Shown: positions 53,554 through 62,014 of the stretch, piece after piece | Numbering within the stretch: the stretch's first letter is position 1 | Layout: each line of letters begins with the position of its first letter | Assembly: GCF_029193595.2 (NCBI RefSeq) | Contig: NZ_CP135052.1 | Location: 2,356,001 to 2,420,000 of the forward strand | DNA: 64,000 nucleotides | Origin: Providencia hangzhouensis | Lineage (GTDB): Bacteria; Pseudomonadota; Gammaproteobacteria; Enterobacterales; Enterobacteriaceae | Direction of reading: 5' to 3' | The notes under the pieces: generated by a model | Databases searched by the model: none | Seen by the model: only the letters and a program-made list of their open reading frames with translations | Told to the model about the DNA's origin: nothing | Program-made: the position numbers and the translations under genes

Positions 53554-54657
53554 TTAAAGCTCATCACATGCCGTTTTCAACATCGCAGTTTGTTGGAATT
53601 TTTCAATTCCTAACTCAATCAAGCGGCTGATTAATTGCGGGTATGTCATACCAGCTTGTTGCCACAATTTTGGGTACATACTGATGTTCGTAAAGCCAGG
53701 CAATGTGTTGATTTCATTGATGACCACGTCGTTGTTTTCCGTTAAAAAAACATCCACACGGGACATTCCACTGCAATTTAATGCGCGATACGCGGATAAG
53801 GCAATCTCGCGTATTTTATCACTCACCGCAGCATCTAACTGTGCAGGAGCCACGACAGAGGCGCCATTTTCATCAATATACTTAGTGTGGTACGCATAGA
53901 AACTATCGTGTAATACGATTTCACCACAAGGGCTGGCAAGAGGTTCTTCATTACCCAGTACGGCGCATTCAATCTCACGCCCTTTAACTGCACTTTCAAT
54001 AAGGACTTTCATATCAAATAAGAAAGCAAAGTCCAGTGCTACGTAAAATTCTGATTCAGTGCTGACTTTACTGATCCCGACAGATGAACCTTGATTTGCT
54101 GGTTTAATAAAAAGTGGTAAACCTAATTGCGCCACGGTCGCTTCATATTCAGTTGTTGCGCGCTCATTTTTGAGCACTGTTATAAACGGAGCAATATTTA
54201 AGCCTGCATCTCTAAGTAATCTTTTGGTAACGTCTTTATCCATACAGGCAGAGGAACCTAAAACCCCCGGACCGACAAATGGTAAATTCGCCATGCGCAA
54301 TAAACCTTGTAACGAGCCGTCTTCACCTAAGTTACCGTGAACAATAGGGAAAATAACATCGATTTGTGGCAATGGCTTAGCATCTTCTAACGAAATAAAC
54401 TGTTCGCTTGTTTTACCTGGAACAAGTGCGATAGCTCGCTTAGGCGTATTCAACGCAATACGAGAGGGATCATCACCATGCAATAAAAAATCAGATTCGT
54501 TATATTCATGCCATTGCCCTTCTTTATTAATCCCTAAAAGGCATACATCAAATTTATTGCGATCTAACCCATTGATAATATTTTTAGCAGACTGTAGTGA
54601 AACTTCATGTTCTGTTGATCGGCCACCAAAAATAACACCGACTCGTATTTTGCTCAT
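53554..54657 (-). CDS. ddlA: D-alanine--D-alanine ligase A
   Basis: DdlA joins two D-alanines with ATP to make the terminal dipeptide of peptidoglycan precursors. The 367-residue ATP-grasp enzyme contains the FGGRSTEHEVSLQSAKNI start, the HGNLGEDGSLQG motif, the KPANQGSSVGISKV ATP loop and the VINEINTLPGFTN metal site. Its length and the large insert near residue 60 mark the DdlA rather than the DdlB type. I start it at 54657, since GGAG lies 6 bases upstream and the MSKIRVGVIFGG start matches DdlA; a longer in-frame ATG at 54672 is less likely. Confidence 0.96.
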   Translation of the reverse strand: MSKIRVGVIFGGRSTEHEVSLQSAKNIINGLDRNKFDVCLLGINKEGQWHEYNESDFLLHGDDPSRIALNTPKRAIALVPGKTSEQFISLEDAKPLPQIDVIFPIVHGNLGEDGSLQGLLRMANLPFVGPGVLGSSACMDKDVTKRLLRDAGLNIAPFITVLKNERATTEYEATVAQLGLPLFIKPANQGSSVGISKVSTESEFYVALDFAFLFDMKVLIESAVKGREIECAVLGNEEPLASPCGEIVLHDSFYAYHTKYIDENGASVVAPAQLDAAVSDKIREIALSAYRALNCSGMSRVDVFLTENNDVVINEINTLPGFTNISMYPKLWQQAGMTYPQLISRLIELGIEKFQQTAMLKTACDEL

Positions 54658-54790
54658 TATTTGCTCCGACATAAAACACCAAACCTAGCCGAGAAATATA
54701 GCACGCAAAGAAAAGGTTATGGCATAAATTATTTATTTTTCATTAAGATTAGCTGGCTTTATGACCAAACCTTCTTTTTTTGATAGCTAA

Positions 54791-55675
54791 TTATCTTTTA
54801 TCTATCAGAGTTTCAATACTGATATTCACCTGTTCAATTAGCCACTGCGTAAAAATAGCCGCTGCACTGCCTTGCTCTACAGGTTTAGATGACAATAAAT
54901 AATATGCTGAATTATCTTCAATAAAGCCATATGGCGCGGTTAATTGTTTCGATTTTACTTCATCCGCAACCATCAAAAATGACGCAAGCGCCGCCCCTTG
55001 CCCAGCCAAAGCCGCTTGTATACACAAATAAAAGTGTTCATATGTAATAGTTTTACTATTTTGAAACACTATTTCTTTTATATTTTGCCAAGTTTCCCAT
55101 GCAGTTGGCCTAGATAGAGTTGACAGTAGCGTTATATGACTAAAGTTTTCTTTAAAATCAAGTTCAGGCCGAACCACGATGCCCATACGTTCTGAGCACA
55201 CTTTCACCGCGCAAAGGTTGTCATTCCATTTGAAATCATTACGCCTCAATGCTAAATCAACATTCGTTTTTGTGAAATCGATAACACCACCTGCCGCCAC
55301 TAAATGCACTGTAATATGGGGATATTGTTGATAAAAATGTGTAAGCCGAGGAATTAACCACTTCATTGCGATTGTAGGTTCACAAGACAAACTAACAACA
55401 TCAGGAAAGGTACTGTTTTTTATCTTTTCAACACCCTCCTTGAGCTGTTCAAATATTGCACTGGTTGTTTGTAACAATATTCGTCCATTCGCCGTTAAAA
55501 ATACAGCACGGTTCCTTCGTTCGAATAGCTCAACACCAAGGTGTTCTTCTAATAAACGAATTTGTCGGCTAATCGCACTATGAGTCACATTCAGCTCTTG
55601 AGCCGCTTGCACAAAGCTACCTGCTTTCGCAGCAGTGTCAAAAAAACGTAATGACGTTAACGGTGGTAGTTTCAT
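54791..55675 (-). CDS. LysR family regulator (GcvA-like) of the adjacent LysE exporter
   Basis: This is a 294-residue LysR-type regulator. The helix-turn-helix at about 18-48 reads FVQAAQELNVTHSAISRQIR, followed by LEEHLGVELFERRNRAVFLT. The GcvA-like branch is indicated by the PPLTSLRFFDTAAKAGSF start. It diverges from a LysE exporter across 149 bases. In such pairs the regulator usually activates export in response to the amino acid. In the spacer, CTGACA-6-TGTCAG (55692-55709) and several copies of the motif ATAAATC in both orientations are likely binding sites. Confidence 0.94.
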   Translation of the reverse strand: MKLPPLTSLRFFDTAAKAGSFVQAAQELNVTHSAISRQIRLLEEHLGVELFERRNRAVFLTANGRILLQTTSAIFEQLKEGVEKIKNSTFPDVVSLSCEPTIAMKWLIPRLTHFYQQYPHITVHLVAAGGVIDFTKTNVDLALRRNDFKWNDNLCAVKVCSERMGIVVRPELDFKENFSHITLLSTLSRPTAWETWQNIKEIVFQNSKTITYEHFYLCIQAALAGQGAALASFLMVADEVKSKQLTAPYGFIEDNSAYYLLSSKPVEQGSAAAIFTQWLIEQVNISIETLIDKR

Positions 55676-55691
55676 ATATAGGTAATAAAAA

Positions 55692-55709
55692 CTGACAGAT
55701 TTATGTCAG
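55692..55709. promoter_or_regulatory. Dyad in the lysR/lysE divergent spacer
   Basis: CTGACA and TGTCAG flank GATTTA. The inner CAGATTTAT (55696-55704) recurs inverted as ATAAATCTG at 55779-55787, near the LysE start. The paired copies suit a LysR tetramer spanning both promoters. Confidence 0.45.
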
Positions 55710-55824
55710 GATAAATCGCTTTTTAGTTTTATTCAATCTATTGATAATAAAAACAATAAATGAACAAACAATTTCAGAATAAATCTGTTTTTGGTCTGTT
55801 TTCATTACCTTTTAGGAAATTAAT

Positions 55825-56439
55825 ATGAATGAAATTATTGCAGTTGCAACTATTACCATTTTAGCAGTCATTAGTCCGGGGCCAGACTTTGCTATGGTAA
55901 CTCGTAATAGTTATACCTATGGCATTAAAACAGGCTTACTGTGTGCGCTAGGTATTGCTATTGGTGTGCAGGTTCATGTGTTTTATACCATTTTTGGCAT
56001 CACTTTGGTCATTATGAGTTCACCCGCATTATTCTTAATCGTTAAACTTATTGGGGTGTTTTACTTGGTATACATCGGATTTAAATCATTGACCAATAAA
56101 GTAAAAATATCCTCAGATAAAGCAGTATCAAAGCCATTATCGGCCCTAAACGCGTTTAAAAATGGTTTTCTGACAAATGCATTAAACCCAAAAACCATGT
56201 TTTTTGTGGTTTCTGTGTATAGCCAAGTTATCAGTACACAGAACTCAATTTGGCTAAATTTGAGTTATGGCCTATTTATTTCTTTCACTCATTGGCTTTG
56301 GTTTAGTCTAATTGCTATTTTCTTTGCAACGCCAGCAGTCAGAAACAAAATTCTTAACTACCAATTTATTATGGACCGAACGATTGGAATTCTACTGATT
56401 TTATTGGGATTATCTCTACTATTCTTTAATATAAACTAA
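55825..56439 (+). CDS. LysE/RhtB family amino-acid exporter
   Basis: This 204-residue, six-helix exporter opens TILAVISPGPDFAMVTRNS, with the family SPGPD/N motif at about 16-20. The central FKNGFLTNALNPKTMFFVV loop (about 110-128) is the second hallmark. The substrate is unknown; RhtB-type threonine/homoserine export is one possibility. AGGA lies 8 bases before the ATG. It is probably regulated by the divergent LysR protein. It converges with the NUDIX gene over a gap that holds a three-copy ACATTC repeat. Confidence 0.93.
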   Translation: MNEIIAVATITILAVISPGPDFAMVTRNSYTYGIKTGLLCALGIAIGVQVHVFYTIFGITLVIMSSPALFLIVKLIGVFYLVYIGFKSLTNKVKISSDKAVSKPLSALNAFKNGFLTNALNPKTMFFVVSVYSQVISTQNSIWLNLSYGLFISFTHWLWFSLIAIFFATPAVRNKILNYQFIMDRTIGILLILLGLSLLFFNIN

Positions 56440-56443
56440 CTCC

Positions 56444-56461
56444 ACATTCACATTCACATTC
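56444..56461. repeat. Three tandem copies of ACATTC
   Basis: ACATTC is repeated three times without change, directly between the LysE stop and the NUDIX stop. A slippage-prone microsatellite in a noncoding gap, with no evident function. Confidence 0.8.
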
Positions 56462-56468
56462 ATGGTAG

Positions 56469-56942
56469 TTATTTACCCTGCAATCGATAATATTCATTGA
56501 CCACTTTCGCCAACTCAACCACATCGGTTGGAATATTGAGTTTGGCGAGTTGGTCAAATGGCACCCATTCAAATGGGGCAAAAGGCGATTGTGATGAGGG
56601 TAATAGCTCACATAAGTAAATCATATCAATATGCCAATGGTTCCCTTTCTTTTTATCCGCAATAAATTCTTTCAAGATAGCGATGGGCAACGGTAATACT
56701 TGTGTATGGGATGAATCCTGCACTTGCGATACAAAGGGGAAACCGCAACTGACCACTTGGCACTCTAATCCAGTTTCTTCAAGAACCTCTCGGAAAACAG
56801 CATGTTGTGGTTCTTCATTTGCTTCAATGTGACCGCCTGGAGGTAACCAAAAACCAAGTTTTTGATGTTCGTGTAATAAAAACTCACCATGCTCATTACG
56901 GATCATTGCTGTTGCCGTAAAATGTTTAACTTCCTCTCTCAT
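56469..56942 (-). CDS. NUDIX hydrolase
   Basis: This 157-residue NUDIX protein hydrolyses a nucleoside diphosphate linked to another group. The NUDIX box is complete: GGHIEANEEPQHAVFREV followed by LEETGL, that is GX5EX7REUXEEXGU, with all metal-binding glutamates. The FWLPPGGH lead-in is typical of the MutT/ADP-ribose type. I start it at 56942 (MREEVKHF), with AGGGA 9 bases upstream; an in-frame codon at 57005 would add 21 charged residues that do not resemble the family. The substrate is unknown. Confidence 0.93.
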   Translation of the reverse strand: MREEVKHFTATAMIRNEHGEFLLHEHQKLGFWLPPGGHIEANEEPQHAVFREVLEETGLECQVVSCGFPFVSQVQDSSHTQVLPLPIAILKEFIADKKKGNHWHIDMIYLCELLPSSQSPFAPFEWVPFDQLAKLNIPTDVVELAKVVNEYYRLQGK

Positions 56943-57293
56943 CTCACCACATCCCTTTTTTATTTTGTTATTCTTACATTGTATTTCTGGTGTTGAGCCT
57001 AACACCTTGTTGCCTTCCAGTCACGGTAACCATTTCAACTTACATGAGGCATTTAAAGCGCAGTCAGCGGAAAGAAATTATCGTATGCTTAGCTGATAGC
57101 GATTGATTATTAACTCAGGTGGTTAAATTGAAAAAAGAATTTGATTTTTATAAGCAACAAGCTATGAACTTTGAGAATGGGGAACAAAATAAGAACCCAT
57201 GAGATTTGTTATTGTTCATCATAAAGATGCGCAATAAATTGAACAAATTAGAGGAATAGCCAGCACATAGACTGGCTATTTCTGATAAAACCA

Positions 57294-57935
57294 TTACGCG
57301 GTTAATGCAAGTTTTGCTCCAAACATCAAGAATACAGCACCAATACAGCTATTAGAGAACTTCGAAAGCTTTTTATTATGTTTAACCATGTTCGTTACGG
57401 CAACAGCACCAAAAATCAGCAGTGATAAATAAATCATGCTACAAGTTTCTAAAATTAGGCCAAGTATGAAAAATGGCACACCTGCACTTGGGTAAGCTGG
57501 GTCAATAAATTGGATAAAAAATGAAACATAGAAAATGATCATCTTAGGATTTAGTAAACTTAAAAAAACGGCTTTCTTATAGGTGCCCTTGGTTTCTAAG
57601 ATAATTGAATCAACATCACCTGTATTTTCTTTCTTATGCAATACGCTATACAGGGTTTTAATCCCTAAATAAAATAAATAAGCCGCCCCTGCGTATTTTA
57701 TAACACTAAAAAAGATAGGTGATGTTTTTACTAAAGATGCAACGCCTAAAAATGATAGAAAAATGAGCACAGCATCCCCGGTAAAGACACCTAATGCGGC
57801 TTTATAACCATTTTTCACACCATATTTTGCACTGCTAGTTAAAACAAATAAAGAATTAGGGCCTGGTACCAATGTAATAAAAATAACACCGATAAGATAA
57901 GTCCATAAGTTTGTAATACCGAGATTTTCAAGCAT
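57294..57935 (-). CDS. leuE: Leucine exporter LeuE
   Basis: LeuE (YeaS) exports leucine and related hydrophobic amino acids. The 213-residue protein follows E. coli LeuE closely. It opens LWTYLIGVIFITLVPGPNSL with the PGPN motif, has the GYKAALGVFTGDAVLIFL helix, and then SLLNPKMIIFYVSFFIQFID. Six hydrophobic segments are visible. It is divergent from azlCD, another branched-chain amino-acid exporter, with a 470-base AT-rich spacer between. Lrp control of leuE is known in E. coli, and a dyad in this spacer (58183-58214) could be relevant. Confidence 0.92.
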   Translation of the reverse strand: MLENLGITNLWTYLIGVIFITLVPGPNSLFVLTSSAKYGVKNGYKAALGVFTGDAVLIFLSFLGVASLVKTSPIFFSVIKYAGAAYLFYLGIKTLYSVLHKKENTGDVDSIILETKGTYKKAVFLSLLNPKMIIFYVSFFIQFIDPAYPSAGVPFFILGLILETCSMIYLSLLIFGAVAVTNMVKHNKKLSKFSNSCIGAVFLMFGAKLALTA

Positions 57936-58405
57936 AGGAAACCCGCTAACTCAATAAAAGTTATAACAAAAAATTCACATCATTTATTTATGACTATATG
58001 ATACAGGCTTTACATTACTTATAAAAGATATCACCACATAATAATGTCAATATGAAATATAAACCCAAATAATATTAAAATACTAGATAAACAACAATGA
58101 GTGAAGATCAAAAAACAGAATAACAACCCAAAACGAGAACCTTAATTAGAAGCTAACTATAAATAGCTAATCAAGTAGTTGCAAATGCTAATATAGATAA
58201 TTAAATTAGCATTTAATTTTATAGAATAAATAAAAGTAGTAGTGATTTGATTATGGTTTCGCGTTATAACATAAAAGTTCGTGCTATTTAAAAGTAAAAT
58301 TGGATAAAGCCAGTATAAAGCTAAAATAGCTCATTACTAATATTTCATCTCTTTAAAATCAATCAAGTTATATAAGTGTTCAAAATTACAATAAGGTTAG
58401 CGTAA
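57936..58405. other. 470-base AT-rich spacer between leuE and azlC
   Basis: The spacer separates two divergent amino-acid export units and presumably holds both promoters. Besides the 10-bp dyad at 58183-58214, it holds no frame longer than about 30 codons and no recognisable RNA. AAGG before the azlC start is the only ribosome site. Confidence 0.6.
58183..58214. promoter_or_regulatory. 10-bp dyad upstream of azlC
   Basis: AAATGCTAAT (58183-58192) and ATTAGCATTT (58205-58214) are exact complements with a 12-base A/T spacer. The size suits a dimeric regulator such as Lrp, although the sequence is not a clear Lrp consensus. Confidence 0.4.
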
Positions 58406-59107
58406 ATGGTGTCACAACAAAGTAATCAATGGCAAAAAGCAATGATGGCAGGCGCTGTTCATACCGCTCCTCTTAATCTTGCTGTTATTCCTTGGGGAGT
58501 TTTAGCAGGTTCAATGGCGGTCGAAACTGGTCTCGATTTCTGGCAAAGCGTAGCGATGTCCGCGATGGTATTTGCAGGTGCGGCACAATTAGTCACTCTT
58601 GGGTTGCTTAACTCGGGTGCTGGCTATATCACGATTGTTATTTCTGTTTTTTTTATCACTTCCCAGCATTTACTTTATGGACTGACATTACGCCCCCAAG
58701 TTAAAGACTTTACAACTCCTCAGCGCCTTAGTATCGGTTTCTTATTAACAGATGAATTATTTGCGATTAGCGCTGCTAAACGTCAGAGTTTAAGCTTTCC
58801 TTATTTGTTTGGTGCGGGGTTTAGTTTTTATCTCGTTTGGTTAATTACTAGTCTTTGTGGGATTGCAATGGCCAATATTGTGGGCGATTTGAGCCGCTTA
58901 CATCTCGACTTTTCTGTCGTGGCAACTTTGCTTGCAATCGTCGTTCCATTAACAAAAAAAATAAGTACGTTGTGTGGCGTGATCTTTTCACTCGTTGTCG
59001 CTATCGTACTTTCAATGTACTCCTTCAGTAGTGCTATTGTTATCGCAGGTGTGGGTGGGATGTTTGTTTCGGTAGCCGTTTCACGTTTATTGAAGGAGGA
59101 AAAATGA
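58406..59107 (+). CDS. azlC: AzlC family branched-chain amino-acid exporter, large subunit (YgaZ-like)
   Basis: AzlC/YgaZ is the large membrane subunit of a two-component exporter of valine, leucine and related amino acids. The 233-residue protein carries the family motifs NLAVIPWGVLAGSMAVETGL and SMVFAGAAQLVTLGLL, followed by ITSQHLLYGLTLRP. It has about six membrane helices. Its last four bases (ATGA) overlap the start of the small subunit, so the two are translationally coupled. E. coli YgaZ is about 245 residues. It faces leuE, forming a branched-chain amino-acid export cluster. Confidence 0.92.
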   Translation: MVSQQSNQWQKAMMAGAVHTAPLNLAVIPWGVLAGSMAVETGLDFWQSVAMSAMVFAGAAQLVTLGLLNSGAGYITIVISVFFITSQHLLYGLTLRPQVKDFTTPQRLSIGFLLTDELFAISAAKRQSLSFPYLFGAGFSFYLVWLITSLCGIAMANIVGDLSRLHLDFSVVATLLAIVVPLTKKISTLCGVIFSLVVAIVLSMYSFSSAIVIAGVGGMFVSVAVSRLLKEEK

Positions 59108-59418
59108 TTTGGCTTTTAATTATTACCTTAACAGCGGTTGTTTTTACTCTACGTTATATTTTTCTAATACCACAGTTGCCAATACGCCTTCCTCTTGTGG
59201 TTCGTCAAGCACTAGGGTATTCAGCACCTTGTTTATTAACCGCAATTTGTGCCCCTGTTATCCTATTAGAAAACCATGAATTGCGAACCTTCCCTGATAA
59301 TCCTTATTTATGGGGAGCGCTATTCTGTGTCATCGTGGCTTCTGTATTAAAAAACATGCTGCTAACTGTCGGCCTTACCTTAGTATTTTTCTATTCTCTT
59401 ATTTATTTTATCGGTTAA
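59104..59418 (+). CDS. azlD: AzlD family branched-chain amino-acid exporter, small subunit (YgaH-like)
   Basis: This 104-residue protein with four hydrophobic segments is the partner of AzlC. VFTLRYIFLIP, then VRQALGYSAPCLLTAICAPVI, is the typical AzlD core (a Y-x-P-x-A-x-L-x-A-x-x-xP pattern). GGAGG lies directly ahead of the ATG inside the azlC coding sequence. Function depends on AzlC. A stem-loop follows at 59429. Confidence 0.92.
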   Translation: MIWLLIITLTAVVFTLRYIFLIPQLPIRLPLVVRQALGYSAPCLLTAICAPVILLENHELRTFPDNPYLWGALFCVIVASVLKNMLLTVGLTLVFFYSLIYFIG

Positions 59419-59428
59419 CTTATTATTT

Positions 59429-59463
59429 AAGATAAAGCATCGTTCAGCGCTTTGCTTTATCTT
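59429..59463 (+). terminator. Stem-loop after azlD
   Basis: AAGATAAAGCA at 59429-59439 pairs with TGCTTTATCTT at 59453-59463. It lies 10 bases past the stop. There is no T-run, so it is a terminator only by position. Confidence 0.5.
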
Positions 59464-59605
59464 GGTTAATCCCTCATAATATGGCCCTCTCAAAATACAT
59501 TCCTTTTCAATTTCACCCTGTCATTGATTGTCATAGTGAATACTTTATTGGCCTTACTCAATAAATAGCCAATTAACCTTTATAGATAATGGATAATACA
59601 ATACC

Positions 59606-60073
59606 ATGCTTAATAATTATGTTTTACGCAGCGTTCGCTATATGTTGGACTTAAGCGACGCCCAAATGGTTAAAATCGTAAAACTCGCAGATTTGGCTGT
59701 AACAAAAGAAGAAATGGTGGCTTGGTTAAAAAAAGATAATGAACCTGAATATGTTGAATGTAACGATAATATAATGGGGCATTTTCTAAATGGCTTAATC
59801 TATCACCGCCGTGGTAAAGATGAAAACCACCCCGCTCCCGAAGTCGATAGCCGACTTAATAACAATATTATGCTCAAAAAATTACGCGTGGCTTTTGAAT
59901 TAAAAGATACGGATATGATTGAAATTTATCAGCTTGTTGATTTTCGTGTATCCAAGCCTGAGCTTAACGCAGTTTTCCGTAAACCTGGGCATAAAAACTA
60001 TCGCGAATGTGGAGACCAATTACTGCGTTACTTCCTAAAAGGCCTGACAATTCGCCTACGTGGTGATAAATAA
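59606..60073 (+). CDS. yehS: DUF1456 family protein YehS
   Basis: A 155-residue protein made of two copies of the DUF1456 repeat. Each copy has RSVRYML/KKLRVAF at its start and ends with a cysteine motif, EC(N/G)D, then FLNGLI/FLKGLT. It matches E. coli YehS along its length. The E. coli gene lies two genes beyond yehQ, next to yehR, whereas here it lies more than 37 kb from the yeh operon. Function is unknown. No ribosome site is evident before the ATG at 59606. The next gene is the antitoxin, 88 bases downstream. Confidence 0.93.
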   Translation: MLNNYVLRSVRYMLDLSDAQMVKIVKLADLAVTKEEMVAWLKKDNEPEYVECNDNIMGHFLNGLIYHRRGKDENHPAPEVDSRLNNNIMLKKLRVAFELKDTDMIEIYQLVDFRVSKPELNAVFRKPGHKNYRECGDQLLRYFLKGLTIRLRGDK

Positions 60074-60112
60074 CCGTTATTTTTGTTTGTTTTTTATTCA
60101 TTAATTTTGCAT

Positions 60113-60156
60113 TCTCCTGACATTTGTCTATAATAGAAGTGACAAATGTCAGGAGA
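60113..60156 (+). promoter_or_regulatory. Autoregulatory operator-promoter of the Xre-RES module
   Basis: The 16-base arms TCTCCTGACATTTGTC (60113-60128) and GACAAATGTCAGGAGA (60141-60156) are exact complements. TATAAT occupies the 12-base centre (60129-60134), and TTTGCA at 60106-60111 is the -35 at 17-bp spacing. The right arm contains the AGGAG ribosome site of the antitoxin. Transcription would start near 60141, so binding shuts the promoter directly. Confidence 0.85.
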
Positions 60157-60161
60157 TTCAA

Positions 60162-60623
60162 ATGAGAAACTATATCCCCACAACCCCACTTCAACCGACT
60201 GCTTCATCCTTTAAACCACTGTGGCGCCATGTAGGGTTACCCGCAGAACGTGGTATTGAGTTAACTCATTTCTTGCGTCAAGGCCTATCTGTCTCTGTCT
60301 TAGACAATATCCAAGAATGGTCAGGAATGAGCAAAACTGAATTATTGCGAATATCCGGCATTAATGAGCGCAATATTGCTCGACGTAAAAATGCTGGCCA
60401 GCCCCTTAATGCTGATGAAAGTGAGAGAATTGCTCGTCTAGTGCGGGTATTCGATGCTGCGGTGCGTTTATTTAATGGAGATAAGCACGCGGCAAGTGAT
60501 TGGCTTAACCACCCAGTTAAAGGGTTAGGACATTTACGCCCTATTGAGCTTATTGCGACAGAAAGCGGAGCCATTGAAGTGATTGATTTGATTGGCCGTA
60601 TTGAACATGGCGTATTCTCATGA
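60162..60623 (+). CDS. Xre/MbcA/ParS antitoxin (DUF2384 toxin-binding domain)
   Basis: A 153-residue antitoxin. Residues about 40-95 form an Xre-like helix-turn-helix (DNIQEWSGMSKTELLRISGI, then NERNIARRK). The C-terminal DUF2384 domain contains DAAVRLFNGDKHAASDWLNHP and the LGHLRPIELIATESGA end, which binds and plugs the RES toxin active site. It precedes the RES toxin with an ATGA overlap. AGGAG lies 6 bases before the ATG. Autorepression through the 16-bp dyad is expected. Confidence 0.93.
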   Translation: MRNYIPTTPLQPTASSFKPLWRHVGLPAERGIELTHFLRQGLSVSVLDNIQEWSGMSKTELLRISGINERNIARRKNAGQPLNADESERIARLVRVFDAAVRLFNGDKHAASDWLNHPVKGLGHLRPIELIATESGAIEVIDLIGRIEHGVFS

Positions 60624-61078
60624 TTTTATATCGATTGGTTAAATCCAATTTTGCGCATGATGCATGGTCGGGCCAAGGAGCTATGCTCTACGGCGGGCGT
60701 TGGAATCATAAAGGGACTCCTGCTGTTTATACTTCAACAAGTATTTCATTAGCGACCCTTGAAATACTCGTTCACATCAATCAAGACAGACTATTGAACC
60801 AGTTCAGCTTACTATCCATAGATATCAATGATAAGTACGTGATGAAATTGTCGTTAGATCACCTTCCGACAGATTGGCAACAAGACCCCGCACCAACCTC
60901 CACCATGGATATTGGCACTATATGGCTTAATAACCAAGATAGTCTAGCATTATTAATTCCCTCTTGTATTGTTCCCTATGAATACAACGCAATTATTAAC
61001 CCGTTACATCCGCAATTTCAAAAAGCTTTACATACCGTTAAACCACTAGATTTTAGTGTTGACCCGCGCTTAGCATAA
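60620..61078 (+). CDS. RES domain toxin (NAD+ phosphorylase type)
   Basis: RES toxins degrade NAD+ by phosphorolysis and stop growth until the antitoxin is restored. The 152-residue protein shows the namesake residues in order: Arg in LYGGRWNHKG (about residue 28), Ser in YTSTSISLATLEILVH with the Glu of ATLE, and the final SxIxxxE-like region. The start overlaps the antitoxin stop (ATGA), typical of coupled pairs. The stop abuts that of the convergent LysR gene with no gap. Confidence 0.93.
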   Translation: MILYRLVKSNFAHDAWSGQGAMLYGGRWNHKGTPAVYTSTSISLATLEILVHINQDRLLNQFSLLSIDINDKYVMKLSLDHLPTDWQQDPAPTSTMDIGTIWLNNQDSLALLIPSCIVPYEYNAIINPLHPQFQKALHTVKPLDFSVDPRLA

Positions 61079-61969
61079 TTAGATATTTGCTAATAAATAC
61101 TGTAAAAAAGCATCTATTTTCGGTGATAATGCACTACGGCTCGCATAAACCGCGCGAAGTTCTATAGGCGCTGGCGATACTTCATCGAATGCTATCCGCG
61201 CTAATTTCTTCTGTTTAATCTGTTCTTCGCATGCATCTAACGCCAAAATAGCATAACCTACCCCATTCACTGCAGCAGCATGAGCCAAAATACCACTATT
61301 CACTCGGTAGCTGCTGTCAATTATCACTTTTTTCTGTAAGCCAGATGAATCAATAAATATCCACGGTTGCCCCTGTAATGCACTCAAGCTCGAAATGCAC
61401 GGCATATTGGCTAAGTCAGAGTATGAACACGGTTTTCCTACTTTTTCAATTAATTGGGGTGATGCAACCACAACGCTTTGCCATGATTTGATCAGACGTG
61501 AGTGATAACTACTGTCTTCAAGATGACCACGATGAAAAGTGAGTAATAAATCAATATCATCACTAATAACATCTTGAGGTATTAGTTGTGTATCACAGTG
61601 AATATTCAATTGTGGGTGAGATAATGCAAACTTCGCTAATAAATCTGCTAATAATAAACTACCGGATTCACTGGGAATAGTTAGCCTTAACGTACCTGTA
61701 ATTTGTTGTGGATGACATATTTGCACTACAACTTGCTCTAATTCACTGACTAGTTTTTGGCTTTGTTCAAATAAAATATTTCCTGTTTCCGTTAGCCGCA
61801 TTTGCCGGGTTGTACGTTCAATTAACTGGCTATTAAGTTGTTGTTCCAACTGTTTAATATAACGACTCACATTCGATGTTGGCATTGAAAGTAACTTTGC
61901 CGCATTGACAAAATTTCCTTGTGTCGCGACGGCAATAAACACTTTCAATAAATTCAGGTCAACAGCCAT
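61079..61969 (-). CDS. LysR family transcriptional regulator
   Basis: A 296-residue LysR protein. The helix-turn-helix is FVNAAKLLSMPTSNVSRYIK, followed by LEQQLNSQLIERTTRQMRLT. The effector domain covers the rest. The N-terminal MAVDLNLLKVFIAVATQGNF and SNVSR recognition helix resemble the group of transport and catabolism regulators near AaeR. It starts 45 bases after accA on the same strand, so it may be read from the merR-accA transcript; it lacks its own divergent target. It ends flush against the RES toxin gene. Confidence 0.93.
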   Translation of the reverse strand: MAVDLNLLKVFIAVATQGNFVNAAKLLSMPTSNVSRYIKQLEQQLNSQLIERTTRQMRLTETGNILFEQSQKLVSELEQVVVQICHPQQITGTLRLTIPSESGSLLLADLLAKFALSHPQLNIHCDTQLIPQDVISDDIDLLLTFHRGHLEDSSYHSRLIKSWQSVVVASPQLIEKVGKPCSYSDLANMPCISSLSALQGQPWIFIDSSGLQKKVIIDSSYRVNSGILAHAAAVNGVGYAILALDACEEQIKQKKLARIAFDEVSPAPIELRAVYASRSALSPKIDAFLQYLLANI

Positions 61970-62014
61970 TTCTAATTCCTACAGTTCACGCGCTATTAAC
62001 TTGAACTAATAGCA

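Noticed and set aside
57128..57202. A 24-residue frame from a TTG preceded by AGGTGG
   Set aside because: The codons read plausibly (charged, helical), but it is too short, has a weak start and shows no family resemblance. It lies in a 288-base gap with no other signal.
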